This document shows, one piece after another, positions 17,184 through 28,288 of a DNA stretch of 64,000 bases. Each line of letters starts with the position of its first letter. Within the stretch, counting starts at the first letter, position 1. Location: positions 62,001 through 126,000 of the forward strand of contig CAJYQL010000133.1 of the NCBI GenBank assembly GCA_913776965.1, in the 5' to 3' direction. Source of the DNA: an uncultured Xylophilus sp. GTDB taxonomy: Bacteria > Pseudomonadota > Gammaproteobacteria > Burkholderiales > Burkholderiaceae_C. A program made the translations under genes and the position numbers. The notes below the pieces were generated by a model, which saw nothing but the letters and a program-made list of their open reading frames with translations, made no database searches and was not told the DNA's origin.

Positions 17184-18197
17184 TCACTCGGGCCGGATGC
17201 CGCCGCGCTGCGCGACACGGGCCCATTTCTCGGTTTCGCCGACCAGGAAAGCGCGGAACGCGTCGGGTGCGTTCACCACGACCTGCGCGCCCTGGTCCTG
17301 CATCTGCTTGGCGACGGCCGGCTCGGCGGTCACCTTGCGGATGTCCTGCACGATCTGCGCGACCAGCGGCGCGGGCATGCCGGCCGGACCGAACAGCCCG
17401 TACCAGCTCAGCGATTCCACGCCCTTCAGGCCTGCCTCCTGGAAGGTCATCGCGTCGGGGAAGGTCGCCATGCGTTTGTCGGCCGCGACGCCGATCACCC
17501 GCAGCGCGCCGGATTGCACGTGCGGCAGTGCCGTCAGCACGCTGGTGACGCCGAGCGGCAGGTGGCCGCCGATCACGTCCACCATCAGCGGCGCGCCGCC
17601 CTTGTACGGGATGCCGGTCATCTTCAGCTCGCCGGCCTGGCGGATCAGTTCGCCGGTCAGCCGCGTCTGGCCTTCGGAATAGCCGACCGCCAGCTCTTCC
17701 TTCTTCGCGGTCCGCACCATGTCGGGCAGCGTCTTGAAGGGCCCGTTCGCGGCGGCGACCAGCACCATCGGCGAACTGGCGATGTTGGTGACCGGCGTGA
17801 AGGCCTTCAGCGTGTCGTAGGGCAGGCTCTTCATCAGCACCGGGTTGATCGCATGCGAGCCCACCACCAGCAGCAGCGTGTGGCCGTCCGGCGCGGCCTT
17901 GGCGACATGGGACGACCCGATCACGCCGTTGGCGCCGGTGCGGTTGTCCACCACCACCGGCTGGCCCCACAGGTCCGACAGGCGCTGGGCCACCAGCCGT
18001 CCGACGATGTCGGTGCCGCCGCCGGCCGCATACGGCACGACCAATGTGACCGGCTTGGTCGGGAATTTCGCCGCGGCCGGCTGGGCCACAGCTGACGGGG
18101 CTGCCGCAGCCAGCGCCAGGGCGGCGGCGGCCACCAGGACGCTGCGGCGGGTGGAACGAGAAAAGACAGAGGGGAAAAATGCGGGCATCGGGAACAT
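17184..18197 (-). CDS. Bug-family (TctC-type) periplasmic solute receptor 2
   Basis: This is a 337-residue secreted receptor paralogous to its neighbour. The signal segment SVLVAAAALALAAAAPSAVA is followed by FPTKPVTLVVPYAAGGGTD, the ligand-loop motif VVDNRTGANGVIG, and IPYKGGAPLMVDVIGG. Two in-frame ATGs exist (18197 and 18188); the first is used. It lies between the HMG-CoA lyase gene (32-bp gap) and Bug 1 (47-bp gap), on the same strand. Its sequence differs enough from receptor 1 to suggest a different or broader ligand range. Use of the TctAB pair encoded on the other side of the regulator is inference. Confidence 0.92.
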   Translation of the reverse strand: MFPMPAFFPSVFSRSTRRSVLVAAAALALAAAAPSAVAQPAAAKFPTKPVTLVVPYAAGGGTDIVGRLVAQRLSDLWGQPVVVDNRTGANGVIGSSHVAKAAPDGHTLLLVVGSHAINPVLMKSLPYDTLKAFTPVTNIASSPMVLVAAANGPFKTLPDMVRTAKKEELAVGYSEGQTRLTGELIRQAGELKMTGIPYKGGAPLMVDVIGGHLPLGVTSVLTALPHVQSGALRVIGVAADKRMATFPDAMTFQEAGLKGVESLSWYGLFGPAGMPAPLVAQIVQDIRKVTAEPAVAKQMQDQGAQVVVNAPDAFRAFLVGETEKWARVAQRGGIRPE

Positions 18198-18229
18198 GTC
18201 ACTGATGGGATGGGTCGTGGCGGCGCTAC

Positions 18230-19186
18230 TCAGGCCGGCACGGCGGCCGGGGCAGCCTGCGCGTCGCGGGCCTTGTCGCGCTGGCGGCGCAGCCAAGCGA
18301 TCGACCGGCCGCCGAGCGGGCGCTGCAGCCGGGCCTCGGCGAAGTCCACCGCGTCCAGCAGGCCGTCGAGCGCGATGCCGGTGGAGAAGCCGCTGCGCTC
18401 GGCCAGCAGCACCAGGTCCTCGGTCGCCTGGTTGCCGGCGGCGCCCGGCGCGAACGGGCAGCCGCCGATGCCGCCGACGCTGGCGTCGAAGCGGCGGATG
18501 CCGGCCTCCAGCGCCGCCCACGCGTTGGCCGCGCCCATGCCGCGGGTGTCGTGGAAATGGACCGCGAGCTGCGCCAGCGGTACCACGCCGCGCAGCGCCT
18601 CCATCCGCTCCTTCACCATGCCCGGCGACGCGGAGCCGATGGTGTCGGCGATCACGATCTCGCCGGCGCCGGCGCGCTGCATGCGCGCGGACAGGCGCAG
18701 CACCGTGTCGAGCGGTGTCTCGCCTTCGAACGGGCAGTCGAACGCCACCGCCACGTAGGCACGGGTGCGCAGGCCGAGCCGCTGCGCCTCGGCCAGCGTC
18801 TGTTCGCTCACCTCGGTCGCCTGGTCCAGGCCCATGTTGATGTTCTTGCGGTTCATTGTCTCGGTGGCCGACAGCACCACCGCGATCTCCTCGGCGCCCG
18901 CCGCATGGGCGCGCTCCAGGCCCTTCAGGTTGGGCACCAGCACCGAGCAGCGCAGGCCCGGCAGCACGGCGCGCACCTGCGGCACCAGGTCGGCCGCATC
19001 GGCCATCTGCGGCACCGCCTTGGGCGAGACGAAGCTGGTCGCCTCGACGCTCCGCACGCCGGCGGCGACGAGCAGCTCGATCAGCCGGAGCTTGTCGGCG
19101 GTCGACACCGCGACCGCCTGGTTCTGCAGGCCGTCGCGCGGCGACACGTCGGTGATGTGGATCGCCGATTCGGTGACGGCGCTCAT
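18230..19186 (-). CDS. Hydroxymethylglutaryl-CoA lyase family enzyme
   Basis: This 318-residue TIM-barrel enzyme of the HMGL-like/DRE family cleaves a 3-hydroxy-3-methyl-acyl-CoA, classically HMG-CoA to acetyl-CoA and acetoacetate. The signature SPRDGLQNQ is near the N-terminus, and the metal-binding HFHDTRGMG and catalytic Cys loop GGIGGCPFAPGAAGN are intact. Its ATG overlaps the stop of the CoA-transferase gene (ATGA), implying translational coupling. This makes a CoA-transfer-then-cleave route likely. Related enzymes act on citramalyl-CoA or other branched acyl-CoAs, so the exact substrate is open. Confidence 0.88.
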   Translation of the reverse strand: MSAVTESAIHITDVSPRDGLQNQAVAVSTADKLRLIELLVAAGVRSVEATSFVSPKAVPQMADAADLVPQVRAVLPGLRCSVLVPNLKGLERAHAAGAEEIAVVLSATETMNRKNINMGLDQATEVSEQTLAEAQRLGLRTRAYVAVAFDCPFEGETPLDTVLRLSARMQRAGAGEIVIADTIGSASPGMVKERMEALRGVVPLAQLAVHFHDTRGMGAANAWAALEAGIRRFDASVGGIGGCPFAPGAAGNQATEDLVLLAERSGFSTGIALDGLLDAVDFAEARLQRPLGGRSIAWLRRQRDKARDAQAAPAAVPA

Positions 19187-20379
19187 GCGATCGCTCCCTG
19201 CGCCCGCAGCGCATCGAGCTGCTGCGCGTCGTAGCCCAGCCAGTCGCCCAGCACCTCGCGGGTCTGGGCGCCGAGCGTGGGCGGTGCGGTGAAGGCGCGG
19301 TCTGCCGCGGCCGACAGCTTGACCGGGTTGCCCGGCATGCGCACCGTGCCGCCGGCCGGCAGCGGCACCTCGACCACCATGTCGCGGGCGACGACCTGCG
19401 GGTCGGCCAGCGCCTGCGCGAAGTTGTTGACCGGGCCGCAGGGGATGCGCGCCTCGCGCAGTTGGGCGAGCCAGTAGGCGGTCGGGTGCTTGCGCATCTC
19501 GGCGCCGACCAGGGCGTCGATCTCCTCCTTGGCCGCGAAGCGCACCGGCTGCTGCAGGTACTCGGGCTTCTGCAGTTCCGGCAGGCCGATGAACGCTGCG
19601 AAGCGCTCGAAGAACGGGTCGCCGATGCAGGCGACGATCACATGGCCGTCGGCCGTCGGGTAGCTGTTGTACGGCACGTGCACGAAATGCCCGTTGCCGA
19701 TGCCTTCGGGAATGTGGCCCGACATCAGGTGCATCGTCGCCATGTAGTTCAGCAGCGAGATCTGCGCGTCGAGCATCGAGATGTCGACATGCTGGCCGCG
19801 GCCGGTGCGGTCGCGCTCGACCAGCGCCGCCAGCACGCCGACCGCGCCGAAGACGCCGCCGCCCAGGTCGCCGATCGGGATGCCGCTGCGGGTCGGGCCG
19901 CTCTGCGGGGTGCCGGTGATCGACATGCCGCCGCCCATCGCCTGCACCACCTGATCGAAGGCCGGCCGCTGGGTGTCCGGGCCGGTCTGGCCGAAGCCGG
20001 TGACCGAGCAGGTGACGATGCGCGGGTTGACCTGCGACAGCGCCGCGTAGTCGATGCCGAGCCGCGTGGTCACGCCGACGCTGAAGTTGTCGAACACCAC
20101 GTCGGCCTTGCGGACCAGGTCCAAGAACACCGCGCGGCCGGCGTCGCTCTTCAGGTCGACGCAGACGCTCTGCTTGTTGCGGTTGAGCGTGAGGTAGTAG
20201 GCGCCCATGCCGTCGCGGGCGTAGTCGGGGTCGTGCTCCAGCAGGCGGCGGGTGCCCTCGCCGCTGCCGGGCGGCTCGACCTTGATCGTGCGCGCGCCCA
20301 GATCGGCCAGCAGCATGGTGCCGTAGGGGCCGGACAGCATGTGGGTCAGGTCCAGCACGGTGATGTGTTCGAGTGCCAC
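19183..20379 (-). CDS. CaiB/BaiF family CoA-transferase
   Basis: This is a 398-residue class III CoA-transferase. The N-terminal motif is [20 protein letters not shown], followed by [12 protein letters not shown] and the glycine-rich [16 protein letters not shown]. The catalytic Asp is expected in [13 protein letters not shown] at 20379 is the start, with GGAGA upstream; the frame is open further but enters the sigma-54 promoter. It is the first gene of the leftward operon and would activate the imported acid, usually with succinyl-CoA or acetyl-CoA as donor. It overlaps the downstream lyase by 4 bp. Confidence 0.9.
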   Translation of the reverse strand: MALEHITVLDLTHMLSGPYGTMLLADLGARTIKVEPPGSGEGTRRLLEHDPDYARDGMGAYYLTLNRNKQSVCVDLKSDAGRAVFLDLVRKADVVFDNFSVGVTTRLGIDYAALSQVNPRIVTCSVTGFGQTGPDTQRPAFDQVVQAMGGGMSITGTPQSGPTRSGIPIGDLGGGVFGAVGVLAALVERDRTGRGQHVDISMLDAQISLLNYMATMHLMSGHIPEGIGNGHFVHVPYNSYPTADGHVIVACIGDPFFERFAAFIGLPELQKPEYLQQPVRFAAKEEIDALVGAEMRKHPTAYWLAQLREARIPCGPVNNFAQALADPQVVARDMVVEVPLPAGGTVRMPGNPVKLSAAADRAFTAPPTLGAQTREVLGDWLGYDAQQLDALRAQGAIA

Positions 20380-20415
20380 GGGAAATGTCTCCGGTTGGGA
20401 AATGCAGGCACCGGG

Positions 20416-20433
20416 ATTGCATGGGACGTGCCA
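20416..20433 (-). promoter_or_regulatory. Sigma-54 (-24/-12) promoter P1 for the leftward operon
   Basis: Read on the minus strand the site is TGGCACGTCCCATGCAAT. The invariant GG and GC are separated by exactly 10 nt, as sigma-54 requires. It lies 37 bp upstream of the CoA-transferase GTG start. It differs at one base from the site at 22644-22661 before the divergent operon, and a sigma-54 activator gene sits between them. Confidence 0.8.
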
Positions 20434-20529
20434 TCCCGCCTTCGCCCGCAAGTCCTTGATTCGCAAGGACAGAGGGCACGAGGGTCCGCCCGGGTTGTTT
20501 CATATCGATGTTTCTCGGGACAATGAATC

Positions 20530-20538
20530 GTTTCACCG
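20530..20538 (-). promoter_or_regulatory. Candidate activator site upstream of P1
   Basis: The minus strand reads CGGTGAAAC about 98 bp upstream of the P1 -24 element. The same 9-mer, in the same orientation to its promoter, is about 82 bp upstream of P2. Two further GAAAC words occur between here and P1. The distance fits an enhancer-type site for the PrpR-like activator. Confidence 0.35.
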
Positions 20539-20563
20539 CAACACGCGCCTGTCGCCCCTGCCG

Positions 20564-22522
<1,959 letters not shown>

Positions 22523-22554
22523 CAACGACCCGGCGTGCGACGCACGCGCGACAT

Positions 22555-22563
22555 CGGTGAAAC
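22555..22563 (+). promoter_or_regulatory. Candidate activator site upstream of P2
   Basis: CGGTGAAAC lies 82 bp upstream of the P2 -24 element and matches the word upstream of P1 in sequence and orientation. It is offered as a possible enhancer site for the adjacent PrpR-like protein. Confidence 0.35.
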
Positions 22564-22643
22564 ATGCGAGCGCAGTCGCAGGGGCGCCGCCGCCGCGGTG
22601 CTTCGCCTGCAAAAACAAGCACTTGCGACCCGCGGCCGGTCGA

Positions 22644-22661
22644 TGGCACGACCCATGCAAT
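22644..22661 (+). promoter_or_regulatory. Sigma-54 (-24/-12) promoter P2 for the rightward operon
   Basis: TGGCACGACCCATGCAAT has GG-N10-GC spacing. It lies 54 bp upstream of the tctB start in the 193-bp gap after the activator gene and is identical to P1 at 17 of 18 positions. Confidence 0.8.
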
Positions 22662-22715
22662 GACGTGTGCAAACAACAGCGCGCGACAAGCGCTGCATCA
22701 CGGAGACATGGCCCG

Positions 22716-23216
22716 ATGCAATCGACCCCTGGTCAATCCGACCCGGCCACGGCAGGCGTGCGCCTGGAACGGCTGGAACCCTTTCTCAACGCCGCCTGGG
22801 TGGCGGCCGGCGCAGGCCTCTGCGTCTACGCCTGGACGCTCGGCGCCTGGGGACCGAGCGGCCCCGACTCGGGCTTCTTCCCGTTGCTCGCCGGTGCACT
22901 CATCCTCGCCTGTGGGCTGGCGATGCTGCTGCGCCCTGCCCTGGCGCCGGCCCGCGGGCGTTTCTGGACACCCGAGCCCGGGGCCGCGCGCCGGGTGCTG
23001 CTGCTGATCGCGGGCGTTGCGGCGCTGGTCCTGCTGGTGCGCTGGGCCGGCTTCGTCATCGCCTCGCTCGTCACCATGCCGCTGCTGCTGCAACTGGTGG
23101 AGCGGCGGCGCTGGTGGTATGCGGTGCTGGTCGGCGTCATCGCCACGGCGGTGGTGCATGTCGTGTTCACGCGGATGCTCGGCATGCTGATGCCGCGCGG
23201 CCCGTTCGGGTTCTGA
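22716..23216 (+). CDS. tctB: Tripartite tricarboxylate transporter small membrane subunit TctB
   Basis: This 166-residue integral membrane protein is the small subunit of a TTT transporter. Four hydrophobic segments are visible: about residues 28-44, 51-68, 88-104, and a pair around 108-150 split by ERRRWWYA. The motif GPDSGFFPLLAGALIL is typical of TctB. ATG 22716 follows CGGAGAC at 22701-22707; the ATG at 22708 is out of frame. The gene is first in the rightward sigma-54 operon, followed 2 bp later by tctA. Confidence 0.88.
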   Translation: MQSTPGQSDPATAGVRLERLEPFLNAAWVAAGAGLCVYAWTLGAWGPSGPDSGFFPLLAGALILACGLAMLLRPALAPARGRFWTPEPGAARRVLLLIAGVAALVLLVRWAGFVIASLVTMPLLLQLVERRRWWYAVLVGVIATAVVHVVFTRMLGMLMPRGPFGF

Positions 23217-23218
23217 GC

Positions 23219-24727
23219 ATGGATGCGCTCCAGGGCCTGATGACCGGGCTGGGCGTCATGATGACGCCCGCCCATCTCTACTACTGCCTGATCGGCAGCA
23301 TCGTGGGCACGCTGATCGGCGTGCTCCCGGGCATCGGCCCGCTGGCCGCGCTGTCGCTGCTGATGCCGGTGACCTTCACCTTGTCGCCGGTGGCGTCGAT
23401 CGCGATGCTGGCCGCGATGTTCTATGGCGCGATGTATGGCGGCTCCACCACCTCGGTGCTGGTCAACATCCCGGGCGAGGCGGCCTCGGTGGTCACCTGC
23501 CTCGACGGCTACCAGATGGCGAAACAGGGCCGTGCCGGCGCGGCACTCGGCATGGCGGCCATCGGCTCCTTCGTCGCGGGCACGCTCAGCCTGGTGGCGC
23601 TGACCTTCTTCTCGCCGCTGCTCGCGTCGGTGGCGCTGCGCTTCGGGCCGCCCGAATACTGCGCGCTGATGCTGCTCGGCCTGGTCTGCACCATCCTGAT
23701 GATCGAGGGCTCGGCAGTGAAGGGCGTGGTGATGATCGCGCTCGGCTTCGTGTTCAGTGCGGTCGGCATGGACGCGGTCAACGGCACCGAGCGGCTCACC
23801 TTCGGCTCTTCGGATTTGTCCGGCGGCATCGAGCTGGTGGCGGTGGTGATCGGCCTGTTCGGCATCTCCGAGATCCTGCTCAACATCGAGGAGCGGGCGA
23901 AGAACGAGGTGGTGGCGAGCCGCATCCGCGACATCCTGCCGACGCTCAAGGACTGGGCCGCCTCCTGGAAGCCGATCCTGCGCGGCTCGGGCCTGGGCTT
24001 CCTGCTCGGCGTGGTGCCGGGCGGCGGGCCGGTCACCGCATCCTTCATGTCGTACGCGATGGAGCGCCGGCTCGCGAAGGACCCGTCGCGCTTCGGCAAG
24101 GGCGCGATCGAGGGCGTCGCCGGGCCGGAGTCGGCCAACAACGCGGCAGTGGCGAGCGGCATGATCCCGCTGCTCACGCTCGGCCTGCCGGGCAACGCGG
24201 TCACCGCTCTGCTGATGGGCGCGCTGGTGATCCAGGGCGTGCAGCCGGGGCCGACCATGATCACCCAGCACGCCGACGTGTTCTGGGGCGTGATCGCCAG
24301 CATGTACCTCGGCAACGTGATGCTGCTGGTGCTCAACCTGCCGATGATCGGCCTGTGGGTGCAGCTGCTGCGGGTGCCCTATGCGATCCTGTTCCCGGTG
24401 GTGCTGCTGCTCGCGGTGGTCGGCACCTATTCGACCAACAAGTCCTTCTTCGACCTCTGGGTGATGCTGGGCTTCGGCGTGCTCGGCTACGTGCTGCGCA
24501 AGTTCCGCTACGAGATGTCGCCGCTGGTGCTGTCCCTGGTGCTGGCGCCGCTGCTGGAGCAGTCGCTGCGGCAGTCGCTCGTGATGTCGGCCGACGGCTT
24601 CGCGATCTTCGCGAGCCGGCCGCTGACCGTCGGCCTGCTGGCCCTCTCGGTGCTGCTGGTGCTGGCCGTCGTAGCCGGCCGGCACGTGTTCCGCCCCCGT
24701 TCCCCCCTGCAAGGAGACATGACATGA
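23219..24727 (+). CDS. tctA: Tripartite tricarboxylate transporter large membrane subunit TctA
   Basis: This 502-residue polytopic protein (about 11-12 membrane helices) forms the TTT permease channel. The hallmark N-terminal GTLIGVLPGIGPLAALSLL and the mirrored LLGVVPGGGPVTASFMSYA are both present, with YGGSTTSVLVNIPGEAASVV and AVASGMIPLLTLGLPGNAV as further conserved loops. It overlaps the downstream Bug receptor by 4 bp (ATGA), so tctB-tctA-bug is a coupled unit that can import carboxylates with Na+ or H+. It is the only TctA in the window and may serve all three receptors. Confidence 0.95.
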   Translation: MDALQGLMTGLGVMMTPAHLYYCLIGSIVGTLIGVLPGIGPLAALSLLMPVTFTLSPVASIAMLAAMFYGAMYGGSTTSVLVNIPGEAASVVTCLDGYQMAKQGRAGAALGMAAIGSFVAGTLSLVALTFFSPLLASVALRFGPPEYCALMLLGLVCTILMIEGSAVKGVVMIALGFVFSAVGMDAVNGTERLTFGSSDLSGGIELVAVVIGLFGISEILLNIEERAKNEVVASRIRDILPTLKDWAASWKPILRGSGLGFLLGVVPGGGPVTASFMSYAMERRLAKDPSRFGKGAIEGVAGPESANNAAVASGMIPLLTLGLPGNAVTALLMGALVIQGVQPGPTMITQHADVFWGVIASMYLGNVMLLVLNLPMIGLWVQLLRVPYAILFPVVLLLAVVGTYSTNKSFFDLWVMLGFGVLGYVLRKFRYEMSPLVLSLVLAPLLEQSLRQSLVMSADGFAIFASRPLTVGLLALSVLLVLAVVAGRHVFRPRSPLQGDMT

Positions 24728-25752
24728 AGAAGAACGACGTCCGCCGCGCGCTGCTGCTCGCGGCCGCCCTCGCACCGCTCGCCGGCGCGCCCGCCTTCGC
24801 CCAGGACGGCGACGCCAAGGCCCGCGTCGCGCGGCTGAAACCCAAGGACTTCCCGACCCAGCCGATCGAGGTGAACGTGGTCTATCCGGCCGGCGGCGGC
24901 ATGGACCTGAACGCGCGGCTCACCGCCAAGGCCTTCGAGAAGATCACCGGCGCGCAGGCGATCGTCAACAACCGCACCGGCGGCGCCGGCCTCGTCGGCC
25001 ACACCTGGCTCGCCAACCAGGCGCCGAACGACGGCTATACCGTCGCGATCATCGCCAACCTGATCTTCGCGGACTCGATGCTGCGCGGCCAGGGCCGCTG
25101 GAGCTACGACAAGCTGGAGCCGATCGCCTTCCTCAACAGCGAAGGCAACAGCCTGGTCGTTTCCGCCGACGGCCCGTACAAGGACAAGAGCTTCAAGGAC
25201 ATGGTGGAACTGGCCAAGGCGAAGCCCGGCACTGTACGGATCAGCATCCTGCCGGGCACGATCTTCGAATACATGGTGGAGCAGGTCGAGACCGTCACCG
25301 GCGCCAAGTTCCTGAAGGTGCCGTTCCAGGGCGGCGCGCCGTCGATCACCGCGCTGCTCGGCAACAACGTGGACATCGCGATCGCCTACTATGGCGAGAT
25401 CCGCAGTTTCCTCGATGCGAAGAAGCTGGTGCCGGTCGCCGTCTCCAGCGCCGAGCGCTCGCCCTTCCTGCCGCAGGCGCCCACGCTCAACGAGGTGCTG
25501 GGCCGCAACGACGTGGTCTGGGGCGCGACCCGCTGGGTGGCGGTGCCCAAGGGCGTGCCCGCCGAGCGCAAGGCCTACCTGGCCGCGGCCTTCGGCGCCG
25601 CCGCCCGCGACCCGGAACTGCAGGAGGAATTCCGCAAGCTCGGCGCGGTCGGCAACACCGGGCTCGACACGCCCGAGAAGATCTCCGAGCACCTCGCCGG
25701 TCTGGTGCGGCTGGAGCGCGATTTCTACGCCAAGTCCGGCCGCCTGAAATGA
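24724..25752 (+). CDS. Bug-family (TctC-type) periplasmic solute receptor 3
   Basis: This is a 342-residue secreted receptor with signal peptide MKKNDVRRALLLAAALAPLA, cleaved near AFAQ. The ligand lobes include VNVVYPAGGGMDLNARL, IVNNRTGGAGLVG and VPFQGGAPSITALLGNNVD. It has a longer linker between signal and domain (DGDAKARVARLKPKDFPTQP) than receptors 1 and 2. ATG 24724 follows AAGGAGAC. Direct coupling to tctA makes it the cognate receptor of this transporter. Confidence 0.92.
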   Translation: MKKNDVRRALLLAAALAPLAGAPAFAQDGDAKARVARLKPKDFPTQPIEVNVVYPAGGGMDLNARLTAKAFEKITGAQAIVNNRTGGAGLVGHTWLANQAPNDGYTVAIIANLIFADSMLRGQGRWSYDKLEPIAFLNSEGNSLVVSADGPYKDKSFKDMVELAKAKPGTVRISILPGTIFEYMVEQVETVTGAKFLKVPFQGGAPSITALLGNNVDIAIAYYGEIRSFLDAKKLVPVAVSSAERSPFLPQAPTLNEVLGRNDVVWGATRWVAVPKGVPAERKAYLAAAFGAAARDPELQEEFRKLGAVGNTGLDTPEKISEHLAGLVRLERDFYAKSGRLK

Positions 25753-25786
25753 AACCCGGCCGGCCCGCGGCCGGCCCTCCGCCACG

Positions 25787-27784
25787 ATGACTTCTCCTCT
25801 GGACGCGACTTCCGGATCGGCGCTGCTCGCGCCGCTCGTGCTCTCGGGACGGCGGCTGCGCAACCGCGTGGCCCATACCTCGATGAGCACCTACATGGCC
25901 CGCGACGGCCGGATCACCGACGCGCTGGTCCGCTACTACGCCAACCGCGCCGAAGGCGGCGCCGCGCTGGTCGTGACCGAGCCGATCTCGATGGCGGTGC
26001 GGCAGACGGCCTGGAGCCGGCCGCGCATCTACGACGACAGCCAGCAGGACGACTTCCGCCGCTGGGCCGATGCGGTGGAGCGCCACGACTGCCGGCTGAT
26101 CGGCCAGATCCAGGACGGCGGCCGGGCCCGCCACGAGGTCGGCCGCACCTTCAACGCGATCGGCCCGTCGCGCCTGCCGGACGACCTGAGCTGGTCGATG
26201 CCGCATGCGCTCGACGCCGGAGAGATCCGCGGGCTGGTCGACGAATTCGCGCAGTCCTCACGCCGGCTGCAGCAGTGCGGCTTCAGCGGGGTGGAGCTCT
26301 CGGCCGCGCACGGCCACCTGTTCCACCAATTCTTCTCGCCCTGGGCCAATGTGCGCGAGGACGACTACGGCGGCAGCTGGGAAAACCGGGTGCGCTTCGT
26401 GGCGGAGCTGGTCTCGGCGATCCGCGCGCTGTGCGGGCCGGACTTCATCGTCGGCCTGAAGCTGCCGGGGGACGACGGCGTGCCCGGCAGCATCGGCCCG
26501 GCCGAGGCGGCGACCGTCGCCGACCTGCTCACCCGGTCGCAGGAGGCGAGCTATGTCTGCTTCGCGCAGGGTGCCCATGCGCAGACGCTGGAGATGCACG
26601 TGCCGGACCGCTTCGGCCCGTACGTGCCCTACCTCGACCTGCTGCGGACGCTGAAGCCGGCCTGCAACGGCGTGCCGCTGATGGCGCTCGGCCGCATCAC
26701 CGACCCGGCCGAGGCCGAGGGCATCCTGGCCCGTGGCGAGGCGGAGCTGATCGGCCTGGGCCGGGCGCTGCTAGCCGACCCTGCCTGGCTGCCGAAGGCG
26801 GTCGCCGGCCGTACCAACGACATCCGTTACTGCGTGTCCTGCAACACCTGCTGGGACACGATCATCACGCACAACCTGCCGATCGCCTGCATCAACAACC
26901 CGCGGGTCGCGATGGCGCAGGAGGTCGACTGGTGGCCGCGCGCCGACGCGGCGCGGCGCCGGGTGGTGATCGTCGGCAGCGGCGTCGCCGGACTGGAAGC
27001 GGCTTGGGTCGCGGCCGGACGCGGCCACGAAGTGACCGTGCTCGGCCGCGCCGGCGAGGTCGGCGGCAAGGCGCGGCTGCGGGCCCGGCTGCCGGGCGGC
27101 GAGACGCTCACCAGCGTCTACGACTACCAGTTCGTCGCGGCGCAAAAGGCCGGCGTGCGGTTCGAGCTGGGCGTCGAGGCCGATGCCGCCGCGATCCTGG
27201 CGCTGCGGCCCGACACGGTGGTGCTCGCGACCGGTTCGGCCATGTACACGCCGCAGTGGATTCCCGCAGACGTGGCCGCAATGGGCCTGGTGCCCGATTT
27301 CCACGCCGCGCTCTGGGACCTGGTGCGCCACAGCGGCCGGCAGCCCGGCACCGCCGTCGTCTACGACATGGACCACACCGAAGGCACCTATGCCGGCATC
27401 GAGCTGCTCGGCCGCACCTTCGACCGCACCGTGGTGCTGACGCCGCGCGAGGGCATCGCCCGCGAGGTCTCGACCGTCGCGCGCCAGGGCATCCTGCGCC
27501 GTTTCTCGTTCCTGCCGATCGAGGTGGTGCCGCTGGCCGAACCGGTCTGGAGCGAGAGCTTCGAATTCGGCGCGCTGGAGTACCGCAACGTCTACAGCGA
27601 CCGGCGCGCCACGGTCGAGGATGTCGCCTTCCTGTCCTTCTCGACACCGCGGGTGCCCGACATCGCGCTGCTGCAGCCGCTGCGCGACGCGGGCATCGAC
27701 GTGCGGCTGGTGGGCGACGCCCGCACCGCCCGCAACGTGCTGGCCGCCACGGCGGACGGCCACGAGCTGGGCAACCGGCTCTGA
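25787..27784 (+). CDS. Old-yellow-enzyme/trimethylamine dehydrogenase-like FMN, FAD/ADP and [4Fe-4S] flavoprotein
   Basis: This is a 665-residue cytoplasmic oxidoreductase. The FMN TIM barrel (about 1-370) contains LVVTEPISM, SAAHGHLFHQFFSPWANVRE and IGLGRALLADP. A cluster motif CVSCNTCW...IACINNP follows with CX2CX2CX12C spacing, matching trimethylamine dehydrogenase rather than dienoyl-CoA reductase. The C-terminal nucleotide-binding half starts RRVVIVGSGVAGLEAA. The position of the cysteine that binds FMN covalently in trimethylamine dehydrogenase reads AHTSM here, so FMN should be non-covalent. It follows the TTT genes by 34 bp. It could reduce an enoyl intermediate or demethylate an amine; substrate unknown. 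Confidence 0.85.
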   Translation: MTSPLDATSGSALLAPLVLSGRRLRNRVAHTSMSTYMARDGRITDALVRYYANRAEGGAALVVTEPISMAVRQTAWSRPRIYDDSQQDDFRRWADAVERHDCRLIGQIQDGGRARHEVGRTFNAIGPSRLPDDLSWSMPHALDAGEIRGLVDEFAQSSRRLQQCGFSGVELSAAHGHLFHQFFSPWANVREDDYGGSWENRVRFVAELVSAIRALCGPDFIVGLKLPGDDGVPGSIGPAEAATVADLLTRSQEASYVCFAQGAHAQTLEMHVPDRFGPYVPYLDLLRTLKPACNGVPLMALGRITDPAEAEGILARGEAELIGLGRALLADPAWLPKAVAGRTNDIRYCVSCNTCWDTIITHNLPIACINNPRVAMAQEVDWWPRADAARRRVVIVGSGVAGLEAAWVAAGRGHEVTVLGRAGEVGGKARLRARLPGGETLTSVYDYQFVAAQKAGVRFELGVEADAAAILALRPDTVVLATGSAMYTPQWIPADVAAMGLVPDFHAALWDLVRHSGRQPGTAVVYDMDHTEGTYAGIELLGRTFDRTVVLTPREGIAREVSTVARQGILRRFSFLPIEVVPLAEPVWSESFEFGALEYRNVYSDRRATVEDVAFLSFSTPRVPDIALLQPLRDAGIDVRLVGDARTARNVLAATADGHELGNRL

Positions 27785-27834
27785 GCCGCACGCCCCTCTT
27801 TTCTTTTTCTTTTCCAACCGACGGAGACTTTTCC

Positions 27835-28260
27835 ATGACGACCACCACGATCGCCACCATCGACACCGCCACCGCCCTCGCGGCCTTGCAGGGGGCGGCG
27901 AAGAAAGCCGGCGAGATGCAGCTCGCGATGAGCATCGCCGTGACCGACGCGGCCGGCCAGCTGAAGGCGTTTTTGCGGATGGACGGCGCCTCGCTGATCT
28001 CGCTGCAGATCGCCCAGGACAAGGCCTACACCTCCTCCGCGACGGGTTTGCCCACCCACCTGTGGCACGACTACATCAAGGAGGACGCGCCGCTGCTGCA
28101 CGGCATCGTGCACACGCCGCGCTTCATCGTCTTCGGCGGTGGCTTCCCGATCAAGGAAGGCGGGCAGGTGGTGGGCGCGATCGGCCTGAGCGGCGGCCAC
28201 TACTCGCAGGACATGGAATGCGCCCGCGCGGCGCTGGCGGCGATCGGCGCCGCGGAGTAA
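27835..28260 (+). CDS. GlcG/HbpS-family heme-binding-like protein
   Basis: This is a 141-residue protein of the GlcG/HbpS (DUF336) fold. The motif AQDKAYTSSATGLPTHLW and the glycine-rich FGGGFPIKEGGQVVGAIGLS are characteristic. Members bind heme or small ligands, or act beside glycolate and other catabolic enzymes. No signal peptide is seen. ATG 27835 has GGAG at 27823-27826. It is the last gene of the rightward operon, 50 bp after the flavoprotein, and converges with the transglycosylase gene. Its role in the pathway is unknown. Confidence 0.85.
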   Translation: MTTTTIATIDTATALAALQGAAKKAGEMQLAMSIAVTDAAGQLKAFLRMDGASLISLQIAQDKAYTSSATGLPTHLWHDYIKEDAPLLHGIVHTPRFIVFGGGFPIKEGGQVVGAIGLSGGHYSQDMECARAALAAIGAAE

Positions 28261-28288
28261 ACGCGGCGGCGGCGCGCCCACCGGACCG

